64,000 bases of DNA, taken from contig JAQJVL010000667.1 in NCBI GenBank assembly GCA_035578905.1, positions 367,501-431,500 of the forward strand, written 5' to 3'. This stretch comes from Stictocephala bisonia (Eukaryota > Arthropoda > Insecta > Hemiptera > Membracidae). Below the pieces are notes generated by a model, which made no database searches, was not told the origin of the DNA, and saw nothing but the letters and a program-made list of their open reading frames with translations. Below are positions 9,579-20,765 of the stretch, one piece after another. The first letter of the stretch is position 1. Each line of letters opens with the position of its first letter. Position numbers and translations under genes: made by a program.

Positions 9579-9808
9579 ACAAAACTCAACCCCACGCGTA
9601 AAACTAGAACATTCAACACTCATATTTTTTCCCCATCAAAATTCTGGGCCAGGAACGGCAATCACAAAATTATCAACCATCCGAGCAAACTGGAAAATTA
9701 TCAATCTAAACACATCTAAGCATATATATATATATATCGAAATTCAATCTCTGGTCCACTGGTCCCGAAATTCAAGCTCTGGGCCAGGAACGGCAAATCC
9801 CTACTACT
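9579..9808 (+). repeat. Polinton right terminal region with subterminal repeats
   Basis: No gene is present. The motif CTGGGCCAGGAACGGCAA occurs at about 9645-9662 and again at about 9780-9797. A third, weaker version (TCTCTGGTCCACTGG) lies at about 9749-9763. A short TA run sits between them. The element probably ends at the ACT of 9803-9805 or 9806-9808. The matching left end is outside the window. Confidence 0.55.
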
Positions 9809-10384
9809 AGTAACATTTCTTTAATGTACGACTATTTGGACTGTTCATTAGTTACGAAGCAGTTTTAACGTAATTTATTCAGCTTAACATGAATATGTTA
9901 TTTAGCATATGCTTAATTAAGATACAACGAAACCACATATCCGTAGTGTTGTAATGCAGCTACTTAATGGCTTAATTATGTTAACCGTCTAAGTGTTAGG
10001 TTTCGTTCTCTGCCTCTTAGTTGATCCACTCCATAAATTGATAAAATGGCATTGATATTACAGGAGAGTCTAAGATGTACATGGTCTAAATTCGAATGTT
10101 TTCCAGGCTCTCCCTTGTATCGTAGACCTTGGCAGTTTCCATATGGTCGGACTAATAGCATCCGGATTATAATAATAATATAAACAGGGGAAACGGGATG
10201 ATTCTACGATAAAAACGTGTGATACAACAAAGAGGATTTTATAAACTATAACAAAACCTGCATAATGTTTAAATATTTTTATATAACTAGAATTGAGAAT
10301 ATTTATATGGAAAAAACACCAGAACCAGTTTCACAAGTCGTAAAAAGAACCACTGATAAATGAATAAATCTGAAAGATACATTT
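9809..10384. other. Flanking AT-rich DNA without recognised features
   Basis: Unique-looking AT-rich sequence. I see no gene or known repeat here. Confidence 0.5.
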
Positions 10385-10610
10385 AACCACCCTTTAACAC
10401 TATAGAGGGGGGGGGATAACCCACCCAACCATCAATACCGTGGTTTTGAAAACACCCATCCACCCACCCAAATGCGCAACGTGGTATTAATCCAATCACC
10501 CACCCATACAAATAGAGATATACACCCACGGGATGTGGTATTGACCCACACCTACCCACCTATTCACGCATACTGATATTGAACCCACCCACTCATACTC
10601 CCATGGTGAT
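10385..10610. repeat. Degenerate minisatellite, locus 1 of 4 (CCCACCCA family)
   Basis: Diverged units built on CACCCACCCATACACG plus GTGGTATTGA follow each other at about 32 bp. The same unit recurs near 27.7, 30.4 and 63.4 kb. Confidence 0.65.
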
Positions 10611-10776
10611 TTCAACTTTATTTTATTGAACCAGTTGTTTCCCGAACATAAAATAGAATTAATGTTGAAATGGTTATACAGTCCAATAACACAGTAAGTT
10701 TTATATGAATATTAATAAAATAACAAAGCATAATTATAATCTAATCAACAGTAGCTACTTGATTAATAGTTGTAAG

Positions 10777-10793
10777 ATATATATATATATTTT

Positions 10794-10824
<31 letters not shown>
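10777..10824. repeat. (TA)n microsatellite
   Basis: Two almost pure TA runs, broken by TTTTATACA in the middle. Confidence 0.9.
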
Positions 10825-10834
10825 CGTATGTATA

Positions 10835-11479
10835 AAATCCAAATACCATTAACTGACTCACTCTTCACAACATCTCAAAAACCACCAAACAGATTTTCAC
10901 GAAATTTAAAGGAAGTTATCTTTAGTATCGAAGGGACCCACTAAGAAACGATTTAGAAAGTTTATTTCTAATGGGTACAAACGGCCCCTCCAAATTTCTT
11001 TTTTCACAAGAATAACATTGAGTTGATTTTAATACTATTACTTAAATAAAAACTATTACTTAAATAAATAGGCCTAGAAATGTCATGGTATTCTTTTGAG
11101 AAAATGAAAATAATGTAATATTCATATTTTTTTTAGTAATACATTTTTATTGTTAAAAATAGTTGTGATAGCCCGAGTGCTATATTTTAATAGGATTTAA
11201 TAATAATTCCTCATATTATATATGAGGAAATATTTATTCACTGTTTATATCAGATTTTGTGAGGTTATGTAGATCCAAGCAGAAAGGCAATTAGATTATT
11301 ATACTTAAATAACAAGAGAAAAGAATAGTCGATTGTAATATTTTCGATCTACTATCGATCTTTCAAACCTACGATTTATAGTATTGGTTTGATTTGCATC
11401 GCACTATCTGAAAGATAATTTTATATTTACCACATATATTTTGTTAAATGTCTGAACTGTTTTTGTTTTTTAGAATATA

Positions 11480-11547
<68 letters not shown>

Positions 11548-12620
11548 GACATAATGTTAAGATTTGTTCAATGTTAAGGTTTTATAGTTTATTTATGATT
11601 GTTTACTGGTAAGGGTGTTTATGGTCTGTTTTTATTTGTTTTATTTTATATTTGTTAATAGATTAATATGTAGTTGATAGTTTTTCTTGTATAAAATAGT
11701 TACATAATGCCGATAATATTTAATATCGAATGCATAAAGTTAATATATTGGGACACATTTTACCTGTAATAAAGAGAGTGTTCCTGCATATTTGGGTTGG
11801 ACTGTCGGCTGAGGATGATAAACACAAACTAACAAGCATGTCCGTAACGGCGGACTCAAGCCATCAGAAATACGGAATTTGAGCAGGTTTCTCTCCATTG
11901 TCTATAAAACTGCATGTTAGGAATTCTAAGGTCCCGTCGAGCCCTCTAGAATGTCAGGAGCATTCTTGAAAAATATTCTGGTTCATTGCTTGACAATAAA
12001 TAATATACACTGCATTTTCATAAAGATAGCTTTACCACTCTCTCTCTGTTAAGAGGAAAAATATCCCCATAATACTTATTATTATTTATATTTATATTAT
12101 ATCAAATAAGATAGTTGTCCTATTTTTTGGTTAAACTGATTAATACTGAGTATGTTATTCTCATTTATAGTTTCATATTGAATATTTGAATATTGTATAA
12201 TAAAAACATTATCTAGTAATATATATTTTCCATCAACTAGCATATAGCTAGATGGTTTATATGTGCACTGCAGTAATGTGTATTTGCGCTTGCGAAAATA
12301 AATTGAATTTAATTGAATAAATTAATAACAGCTGTTTTGTCAATTAATAAACATGTTTATTTTGTATGTTTGACATTATCCTATTAATGCGCTTCAGCTG
12401 TCAAACAAAAACAAATGAAATTAATGCATTTGAAATAGGCCAAGTAACACCATTGATTTTATAAGTATTGTAAGTGAAATACTGTAAATATATTTAATAT
12501 TGTAATTTTATCTTATACAGTAAATTTACTACTATTTGTGGTTAAAAATTACATGCCGAGGCCGAAGACCGAGGGGTATTGAGCGCAGCTAGAGCTGGGG
12601 TTGCCCCCTAGTAATAATAT
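10835..12620 (+). mobile_element. Helitron-like nonautonomous element, degenerate copy
   Basis: The left part (about 10850-10980) shows ACTGACTCACT, then CACGAAATTTAAAGG and a GACCCACTAAGAAA block that matches the copies at 15.5 and 24.5 kb. The right part (about 12545-12612) has GCCGAGGCCGAAGACCGAGG, GC-rich hairpin-prone DNA and a CTAG end, as in Helitron 3' ends. The middle is AT-rich and includes a long TA run. That both ends belong to one insertion is inference. Confidence 0.4.
11480..11545. repeat. (TA)n microsatellite
   Basis: An almost pure TA run of about 65 bases. Confidence 0.95.
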
Positions 12621-13494
12621 ATTATATAATATACTATCATATTTATATATATATGTGAATATTTTATCAGTAAATCTCGCTGAAGGACAATATTTGATCA
12701 AGGGAATTTGAAACTGAACGGAACTTAGTATTCATATGGTTCGTACATTACGTAGAAACCGTTACTTTACATTGTTTAATTCAAATTACATAACATAATT
12801 AAAGCCTCAGACTTAATTACACCCAAAGACTACTTAAATCCCAAGTGACTTTTTTCCTCCACTGTAGGCTGTCTTCTGTCATCTCCAGATCCAAACCCAG
12901 TCCTCTGATTACTCCAGCCTTAGTCCTCCCTGTGTTCTCTTACCTAGCCGTCGACCCGTCCACAAGATGTTCAGTACATGGATCTCCCCTGTTTTTGAGC
13001 ATGTCTCAGCCTTCTCAATTTTATATTTTTAACCAGTAACCCTTTTCATGATCCTTCTCTATTCTTAATCTCACGATCTCTCCTAATTCACGACAGTACA
13101 TTTTCTTCAATCGGTCCAAACACTATGTAGAATCTTATTTTCAAAGACCAACTTTTTGTAAGTACTGTACTTTCAATTAAAGCAAATCTTTTATTTTCAA
13201 CTTAATCAATGTACACGAATATAATAATTATTTACACTCAACATATAGTTTATGTTATAATCACCACATCTCCAAAAAAAGTCTGCGTCATTGGGGATCT
13301 GTTAAAAAGTAATTAAATAAATTTTATATTGCAGAGATAAACTAAAATGGCAATATCAAGTTCTTTTATTCCATAAATGTTTTCCATAAAAATGTACCTC
13401 GAACGTTATAGATTACATTAAAATATTCATTTATGATATCTATTGAATACATGTTTTCAGGAAACATCTTTTAACGATGTTAGGTGAGAGATTT
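12621..13494. other. AT-rich DNA, no gene
   Basis: No gene is supported. A less AT-rich patch at 12850-13100 might be a very old LINE relic on the minus strand, but it is too damaged to call. Confidence 0.4.
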
Positions 13495-13705
13495 TCTACC
13501 ATTTTCTTAGTTGTTTGAGGTTCAAATATACTATCTTGCTTCCGAATTCTCACTCACTTGAGGTTCAAATACTCTGTATTGCGACCAAATTCTTAGTCAT
13601 TCGATTTTGAAATATAGTGTCTTGCTACCATATTCTATGTCATTTTAGGTTGAAATGTACTTTATTTCTACCATATTCTCAGTTGTTTGAGGTTCAAATA
13701 TTTTT
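13495..13705 (+). repeat. Degenerate tandem repeat, about 43-bp unit
   Basis: Five diverged units contain TTGAGGTTCAAATA and TACCATATTCT, with repeat starts spaced 41-45 bases apart (13519, 13562, about 13603, 13648, 13690). Confidence 0.65.
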
Positions 13706-15534
13706 TCGACTCATATTAAAATATTGAGAGTAATTGTATATTAATTAATAGTATATTCCCATTCTTTCATGCTGACCATCACTAGCTGAAAATCACTAGA
13801 ACACAATAACTAGAGTCTTTGATAAGAACTCGACTTATTATGGAAAGGATGGGAAATTATAAACAAGGATAATTACTGTAACAGATTAAAAATAAACGGA
13901 ATTTTCACACAGCACGATTTTTCAATAGAAGAGTGGAAGTATACTTAATAATGAAGCTCACAATTGGACCAGTGATATTAAATGTTGTATCACGTGGAAC
14001 TACTTCCGCTCAAGTGTTATTACAGTTTGTGTAACACACACAAAAGTAGAACGATTAGAGCATTTCACCTTTTTTTTATCTTTCTAAAACAAGTTGTTCA
14101 TATGTTTCACTAGGTCCATTATTATGTATAGTACTAAAGTAAAAGACACTTATTTTGCCAGGACTGACCTGAATAGAGTTTTTACTAGTAAAATAAACAA
14201 TATATATTTTATTATAATGTCCTAATCCAACACTGTAATACAATTAAAATACTTAGTAGCCTATTTATAAAATGGTTATTGTATGATATGTACAGTTACA
14301 GTTTGTATGATTTATTTACAGTTACATTTTAACTAACCATTTGTTTTAAGCATTTTTTGTAATTCATTAATTGTGTGTATAGGAACAAAATAATTTGTTT
14401 GATTGTTTTTACAAAGTACATTATATGTGATTTAATGAGCTGATAGCTTTTATATCTTTAAAATAAACTATTACAACATTTTATCAGCATAAAACTTGAG
14501 ATGAGTATAACTCGAAATTAGAATTGTTTTATAAGATAAAATAATAATAAAGGCTAAAAAAAAACTAGTTAAATGCTGATTCAAACAGAATGTTCAAAGG
14601 ATGAATAAAAGTTAAATTCATTCTATCAAATAGATAAAACCAGAGTTATATAAAACCATTACTTTCTTATAATATTGCATAAAACAAAAGAGTAAGTTCC
14701 CTGCAACTAAACATTCTTCTGGCGCATCGACTTTTTGTACTCAAGTTATTAAAACTGTTTTTCATAATAAGTGGAAATAATCCAGTTACTGATTTTTCAT
14801 AAACAACAAGAAATGTTTCTAATATTATTTTAAGAATTCCTAAAGTAAAAAAATCAATTTATAGAAGATCAAACGAATGCCTAGGACCTAAATACTACAA
14901 CCATCTTCCAAAATAAGCAAAACATTGTTTTATCTTAAAAAAGTTTTATAATCAAATTATGAAATGGATATTTTTCCTCGATGACATTTAAGTGTCTACT
15001 TATTAATCTAAAATTCAATATGATCAAATGTTTCTCAATGAAGTAAAATGAAATATGTCTCAAATTATTTTATAATAGTATTAAGTGTTTATTAAATTTT
15101 TATTTTCAATGTGGAATATCCAATGAATTAATTCACTATACATTAAGACTTACTATGCATACTGTATAAATAATGTATTATATTAATATTAAATGAAAGA
15201 AAATTATTGCTCAGTATCTATATATTAAAAGAATTGGAAAAATCTAATCCGAATTCGTCTGGCGATTCGCTTAATTTTTTTCATGTGAGGTATTGATATA
15301 TATATCAGGCATCATGAATTGACTGACCCAATTCTGACCTCATCCAAGCTGTATTTAAACGCGATTTAATTTATGGTTTTCCAAGGTTTTTCCCCACTCA
15401 AGCATGTTTTTAATTGAGGTAGGTAGTTCTTTTTGGTCTAAAAACACTTAGTGGACCAATCCCATTTATGTGGGTATTTGTGCACTCAAATTGATTGAGT
15501 CTGAGGATAGTTGTGTATGGACATTCAAAGTTGT
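13706..15534. other. AT-rich DNA, no gene
   Basis: No open frame of interest and no recognised element. Confidence 0.5.
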
Positions 15535-15965
15535 GGGCGGACATTATTAGCCAAGTATATACACAGACTCACTCGTCACGAAATCTCCAGAACTAAAAGG
15601 CTGATTGACTTTGAAGTTTGGTACATGTTTACCTAAGGCCCAAGTGACCCACTAAAAAAGGATATTTCCCTCGTATCTCAGGAATCCACCCACTGGCCTC
15701 CAAACTTTCAATACTATTCTTATTTGTTTGTTTATTATCAGCTGTGAAATAATCCAATAATTTATTTATTTACTTTATATGATTTTACTAAATACAGCTT
15801 AACCAATAATATTTGTAAAGTCAAATACGTGTCGAGGAAGCGCAGCGACTATCTAGGTTGGCATGCCATGCGTTCAGGAGTGTTCCCTAGTTTATTTATT
15901 ACGATTATCATATTGATTACAGTTTTATTGATGGCAACCAATTTGACGTTTCCAAAAATTCATTC
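15535..15965 (+). mobile_element. Helitron-like short repeat, copy A
   Basis: This shares an extended pattern with the reverse-strand copy at 24510-24980: CACGAAATCTCCAGAACTA, a GTACATGTTTACCTAAGG block, GGAATCC next to TGGCCTCCAAACTTTC, a GC-rich stretch GTGTCGAGGAAGCGC and a TTCCCTAG end. Homology continues a little past CTAG (TTTATTACGATTATC and GACGTTTCCAAAAA), so the true 3' boundary is unclear. It abuts the MITE at 15966. Confidence 0.55.
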
Positions 15966-16193
15966 GGATGTTTTCTGTTAATACACTACCTCTACTTTGA
16001 TTGGGTTGTATTAGTTTGTTTAGGTCATGTTATGTTAGGTTTGGTTAAGTTATGTTAGGTTTGGTTAGGTTTAGTTATCTTATGTTAGGTTTAGTTGGTT
16101 ATATTAAGTTTGGTTAGGTTTGGTTAAGTTTAGTTAGGTTATGTTAGGTTAACCTAAGTTAGGGTTATGGTAGTGAATTAACAGAAAAGATCC
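15966..16193 (+). mobile_element. hAT-like MITE, copy 1
   Basis: The inverted ends read GGATGTTTTCTGTTAAT...CACTACC and GGTAGTGAATTAACAGAAAAGATCC. The interior is a degenerate run of GGTTAGGTTATGTTAGG. Flanking 8-mers are ATTCATTC and GTTCATTT, a 6 of 8 match. Confidence 0.75.
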
Positions 16194-16520
16194 GTTCATT
16201 TAAATTTGAGTAGTGAGTAATGAAAGTATTTATTTTTTACATCAACAGCAGAGACAACGTGAAACTCTTCTAATTACTTAAAAATACTCTCCGGGCAATT
16301 TGACGTGCTTATGAATATTTAGCAGAGGTTTCGAAAATAATAACAGTTGCTTAAGGAACATCATTGTTGTCTTGTTTTCATAATGGCTAAAATTATTTAC
16401 CGAAACAATAGGTAGAAAGATTTCATTTTCCCAACAGTAAATAATTATTTCATATTTGGATTTATCAGTTACAATAATAGGAGTAATAAAAATCACATTA
16501 GTTATTTAATAAGGAATACA

Positions 16521-16835
16521 GTACCTTTTCCGTTAATTCACAATCACTACTTTGGTTAGGTTATTTTTCTATTTTTTTTATATTTACTTGCTAGTTCACA
16601 TGGTCTTACATGCCTATGCGTGATCTTTATTCAACAAGTTAAGTACTGACTGTTGGCTCAGTGGGGATTCGAACCTTACCCTGCGCGAGTCCGAAGCCTT
16701 AGCCACTGAGCCACCACGCCACCTTGTTTGTTAGATTTCTAAAGGTTATGTTAGGTTTAGCTATGATATGTTAGGTTTGGTGTGGTTATTTTAACCAAAG
16801 TTATGGCTATGGTAGTGAATTAACGGAAAAGATCT
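16521..16835 (+). mobile_element. hAT-like MITE, copy 2, split by a SINE
   Basis: The ends CTTTTCCGTTAATTCAC and GTAGTGAATTAACGGAAAAG are inverted copies of each other. The flanks GGAATACA and GGAATGCG look like a decayed 8-bp target duplication. A tRNA-derived SINE on the minus strand interrupts the TTAGGTT-rich interior. Confidence 0.75.
16561..16740 (-). mobile_element. tRNA-derived SINE
   Basis: On the minus strand an A box TGGCTCAGTGG (16703-16713) is followed about 28 nt later by a perfect B box GGTTCGAATCC (16665-16675), the internal RNA polymerase III promoter. A body of about 90 bases follows and ends in an A-rich tail (T-rich on the plus strand, 16561-16580). The acceptor and anticodon stems do not fold as a working tRNA. 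AGGTTAT on both sides may be the target duplication. Confidence 0.75.
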
Positions 16836-16843
16836 GGAATGCG

Positions 16844-18192
16844 TTTTTCGTGTAAACTATCACACATGATATGTTTACACGAAATGATATGCGAATAATA
16901 TCAATTTTTACATTACTGTACTATTGTTTGTATTATTTTAGGATATTTTAGAGTAACCAACACTGATGCAGCACTTTTTTTGCATGTGCTAGGGTTTATT
17001 GTATTTACAATTAATTGGCCTAATGTGAAGATATTACTTTAATTTTCGGGTTCATTATTTACTAAACATTTCAAATAGAATTAAAAAAAAAATCACATTT
17101 TTTTCTAAATGAATTTTGTTGTATGAAACCTTCTAAACTGCAAACAATTAATTTCTTGGATAGTTCATTTCAACGTTGAACAAGCGTTGAAGTAAAAAAT
17201 GTTTTTAGATAAAATAACTTTGAAGGTACTATTTTGGTTAATACAAATTAAAATTAATTTTTTGGTTAATACAGTCAAAAATTAAATCATCAATTGAGTT
17301 TTTTCAGGTGCCCTACTAATTACGAACGAATAATTACATTTTTTGAGAAAAATATACAAAGTCGATTTAAATAAAAGTAATGTAAATTTTTTATTTCAAC
17401 TCATAATGTATCAACTAATATAACAGTAGAAGTCTTTAAATAATGTTAACCATAAGTAATATCGTATAGCTAGAAATCTGTGCAATGCCAAAACATACAG
17501 TTTATAAATGTAAGAGCTGATACGATGAATCATGTATAAAGACTTGAAGGAACGCTACTCCTTGCCTAACCCTGGTTCGCAGGCGTTCTACAAACTGTAT
17601 TGTAACGTACACACCGCGTTATTAAGTCGCATGATAATGATGCCGTTATTAAATATTTTCTATATAAGGCTTTTATTTACAGATAGTAACACTATTAAGT
17701 TGATACATTGTTTAACAAATCACTGATTGTTTTAAATTAATTTGTGAAAATCAACCTTGTACAACTTTACTACTTATTTTCCCCTGAACATTTTTATATC
17801 TATATTATTATATCGTGTTGTAAAAAAACTCCGAGTCTACTAAGTTAAAGAAAACGTCATGTTAGCATAACAGTTTAATATTATAATATTACTTTAAAAT
17901 AACTGACTGTCTTTATCAAGGAACATTACGTGAACATTTCAGTTCCACATAAACATACAAGAGTTTACAGTTGAAATATACACTTCGAAATAAAAATATT
18001 TGTACGTTTATAAAATATACAAAACAGTAAAATATTAGTTTGTGCTTAATTTTAAATTTGTACTACATAAATTCATTAGGTCACATATGTTAGTTGTCGT
18101 AATAAACAAACAAAAAAAAAGGCCTTCATTATTTTAGGTACTCGTACAACATGTAGGCCTAACGCATGGCTGTACGCTGGACGAATCCACGT
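16844..18192. other. AT-rich DNA, no supported gene
   Basis: A 64-codon frame at 17532-17726 has a less AT-rich first third but no recognisable homology, so I do not call it. The rest is low-complexity AT-rich DNA. Confidence 0.4.
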
Positions 18193-18420
18193 TCATTCAA
18201 TTCTGTAACTATCAGTAGAATAACCATCCGCATCCATTGACATGATGTATGGAGGATATGTCGGGTTAATTCTAACCATGTAATCTACATGAATGTGGAC
18301 TGTGTTAATTAGAGCTCTGATGTGACGTGCCTTTGCCCAATAGTGTGGTCCGTTATTGGGGTCAATAGCATCACCAAATATTTTTTCGGATGAGCTATTA
18401 ACTTTTCTACTAATCGTGAT
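18193..18420 (-). CDS. Probable terminal exon of an unidentified protein gene
   Basis: On the minus strand a frame is open for 75 codons and ends at TGA (18193-18195). It has no ATG near its upstream limit, so it would be an internal-start or last exon. Its composition is protein-like and much less AT-rich than its surroundings: DAIDPNNGPHYWAKARHIR, then NTVHIHVDYMVRINPTYPPY and MDADGYSTDSYRIE. Possible 3' splice sites (TTAG or AAAG) lie at about 18400-18412 on the minus strand, preceded by a T-rich stretch. I do not recognise the protein and see no partner exon with confidence. It could be a host gene exon or a relic of one. The absence of stops together with balanced amino acid use is the main support. 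Confidence 0.5.
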   Translation of the reverse strand: MTISRKVNSSSEKIFGDAIDPNNGPHYWAKARHIRALINTVHIHVDYMVRINPTYPPYIMSMDADGYSTDSYRIE

Positions 18421-18784
18421 TCACTATGGCAGATTGATATTACAGTAATAAAAAGATTGCGGTTTAATATTTCTAAACCGAATACGACTATTTACAGAGA
18501 AGTAAATAACATACTGTCAGTGATTTGAACTGACCAATACTTCGTGTTTGGTATTCCACATGGTAACTGTAGATGTTTTTTTGCTATAAGGATATTAATA
18601 AATTACTATTTCTCATAAAAATTTGCCCTTAGTCAGTAAAATCTAAATTATTCTCACTCATTATATTTATTCGCCCCTCAAACTCACCCATGTCTCTACG
18701 ATCGTGTTTTCGTTACACTACAAAATCAACAGATAATTAATTCCCCATTTTTGTCCTTTGTGTTAATTTATTACTCAAATTCTT

Positions 18785-19140
18785 AATACCGATACGGTGT
18801 CCGATCAATGGTTGTCATCAACGGGGACACTAGTAGAGAAGTCTGGGGTGCCCATGATGGAAGGTAGTCAAGGTTTAGATGTTGTGTAGTGAAGAGAACT
18901 GAGTGTCAAGCTTGTCAGTTAGCTGAAAATCAGACCAAAATTATGTGGTCCGGATTCCACGTAAAGATGTAGGTCTCTTCGTTACCCTATGTACTATTGG
19001 GCTATTAATAGATAGCTCTTTCTGAGGGACAGTCGACCTTAGTTAGTAGCAATGACTACACCCGTTCAGCTACATTCATTTATCCTTCATATTCACCCAT
19101 ATCTTGACGATCGGCGTCTTACTAATGAATAATGAATAAA
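18785..19140 (+). repeat. Dispersed repeat family, copy 1 (about 350 bp)
   Basis: This matches 42410-42730 (same strand) and 49255-49610 (opposite strand) over GGACACTA..AGAGAAGTC, GGTAGTCAAGG, GAGAGAACTGAGTGTCA, AATCAGACCAAAA, a GTGGT(C/T)CGGAT(T/A)CCAC hairpin, GACCTTAGTTAGTA and CACCCATATCTTGACGATCGG. A partial copy of the last block lies at 20695-20760. The class is unknown. Confidence 0.7.
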
Positions 19141-20008
19141 TTAATATGAAATAGAGCTTTTATAATTTATTCATAATATATTTACTATAAGTTTCTATAT
19201 TTAATTTTAGATTGTACCATAACAAGTATCATTTTCCAGTATTTTATATGTTGAATTTGTTTCGGGGAATGAATAAATTATTCAAGCCTCCCACTATAAT
19301 TGTCATTATCCTGACATTTATCTAGTAACTGATAAAAAATAAAATCACCTTATGTCTCCATTCAAAAAAAAAACGTTTACTTTGTTTGTTTGCAGAATCA
19401 CCGAATCAGTGAATACATAATATAGCGTGGGCGGGTGAGCAAACAATTGTCTACTTCCAGCGTCAGTGGCTTGTGTACAGCGCTACTTGTCAACAACGTT
19501 ATAAGATGATTTTCCCTGGTAAAAAATAAGTTGAGAATAAACAATGTGTACTTGATTTGTTGTATTATACACTCTATTTTACACATTAACGGACATTTTT
19601 TATTATAATTTCTATTGATAACTAGTCCATATCACCAATTGAAAACACGACTAAATTATGCTATCTCAACTATTTGTCGAGTCATAACAATCATATTGAA
19701 CTGTTATTATTAAGTGTCAACTTCATTAATGAAACTTTCTTCTTTTTTAAGCAGATAGAGTATATTTTAAGTAACATTTGTATATAAAATATAAATAAAA
19801 ATGGCACTGTCTTAAAACTTGTGGAATCAATTAACTGTATATTTAATTAAATCATAAAAAATGATGTAGTTTTAAATACATACCAAGAAAAGTGCTAGAA
19901 AAGGTAAAATATCAAAATCAACTAAAATATGTTATTTTCAAAATTTATAAGTTTAATATAAGGATGGTAACTTAGTCAGTGACTAGGCTTCAAATCACAC
20001 CTCATATC
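19141..20008. other. AT-rich DNA, no gene
   Basis: I see nothing beyond AT-rich sequence. Confidence 0.5.
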
Positions 20009-20720
20009 CTATAGTACCTGCTTCATGTACTCCAGTCTGGGTCTTCCTCGACAACTTCTCTTTTCTGCAGCTCCTTCGTTTTTCTTTTTTAACATACTGT
20101 CATGTCCGATTATGTGGCCAATCAAGTGTGCTGTTCTCCATTTAATCCCTTTCATTAAGCATCTTTCCTTTCCTATTCTATTGCAAACTTTTTCGTTCGT
20201 TAGCATTTCTCTCCAACTGATCTTCAGTATCCTTCTATACCACCAGGCTTCAAATGCAGCCAATCCTCTCTCTTCTCTCACACCCACTGTCCAAGATTCA
20301 CTTCCATATGTTGCAATGTTCCACAAATATGTCTTCAGTATGTGCTTCCTTACCTCAAGGCTAATGTTATTTGAAGTTGATAGGCTCTTCTTTTTACTAA
20401 ATGAATTTTTAGTCTGAGCAATTCTGATTACAATATCCCTACAGCTCCTTTTATCATTTGTTATTTTACTGCCCAGGTAATTTAATTTATTCATCCGTTT
20501 ACTCCACTCCTCAATATTACTCGCATCCTGTCTTATCTGTTTCTACTACGTACTAGAATTTTGGGTTTATTAGTGTTTATTTTCATACTAATTCTGTATC
20601 AATTATAGTGTCCACCTTGTTCGGAATTCTTTGCAGGTTTTCTTATTTGTCTGCCATGACTGCTATATCATCCACAAAGCTAGGCATATCTACACTCATC
20701 ACACTCATTCGAAATCCATA
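20009..20720 (-). pseudogene. Non-LTR retrotransposon reverse transcriptase, C-terminal fragment
   Basis: The minus strand encodes 161 residues typical of the region after the RT palm in insect LINEs: KLNYLGSKIT, SLEVRKHILKTYLWNIATYGSESW, EAWWYRRILKISW, NRIGKERCL and finally CRGRPRLEYM. Just upstream (about 20660-20700) lies VDDIAVMAD, the RT active-site motif, in a different frame and with stops between. The copy is therefore 5'-truncated and broken. The 3' end is near 19985. Confidence 0.88.
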
Positions 20721-20765
20721 TTCGCCCATATCTTGACGATCGGCGTCTTATGAATAAACAATAAA

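Larger units (their letters stand above)
1..9808. mobile_element. Polinton/Maverick DNA transposon, right-hand part
   Basis: Ten genes typical of Polintons lie back to back: polymerase B, packaging ATPase, major capsid protein, integrase, adenain-like protease and penton-type protein, plus four accessory genes. The left end is cut by the window, because the polymerase frame is already open at base 3. The right end is placed near 9805-9808, after subterminal repeats and a terminal ACT, which agrees with the usual Polinton ends (5' AGT, 3' ACT). I cannot confirm the terminal inverted repeat or the 6-bp target duplication without the left end. Two genes carry frameshifts and the others are open, so this is a defective but fairly young copy. 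Gene GC is visibly higher than in the flanking DNA. Confidence 0.93.

Noticed and set aside
12554..12612. Certain Helitron 3' end at CTAG
   Set aside because: For the related copies at 15.9 and 24.5 kb homology runs on past CTAG, so this boundary is not proven and the call is kept at low confidence.
12845..13039. A 64-codon gene, or a LINE relic on the reverse strand
   Set aside because: The forward frame is Ser/Pro rich and unrecognised. The reverse strand only vaguely recalls a LINE C-terminus and is full of stops.
16020..16160. Interstitial telomere
   Set aside because: The GGTTAGGTT-like tract lies inside MITE ends and recurs in other copies of the same MITE, so it belongs to the element.
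16641..16720. Functional tRNA gene on the minus strand
   Set aside because: A and B boxes are good, but the GGCTCAGTGG and CCACTGAGCC segments pair with each other instead of forming a cloverleaf, and a SINE body with an A-rich tail follows.
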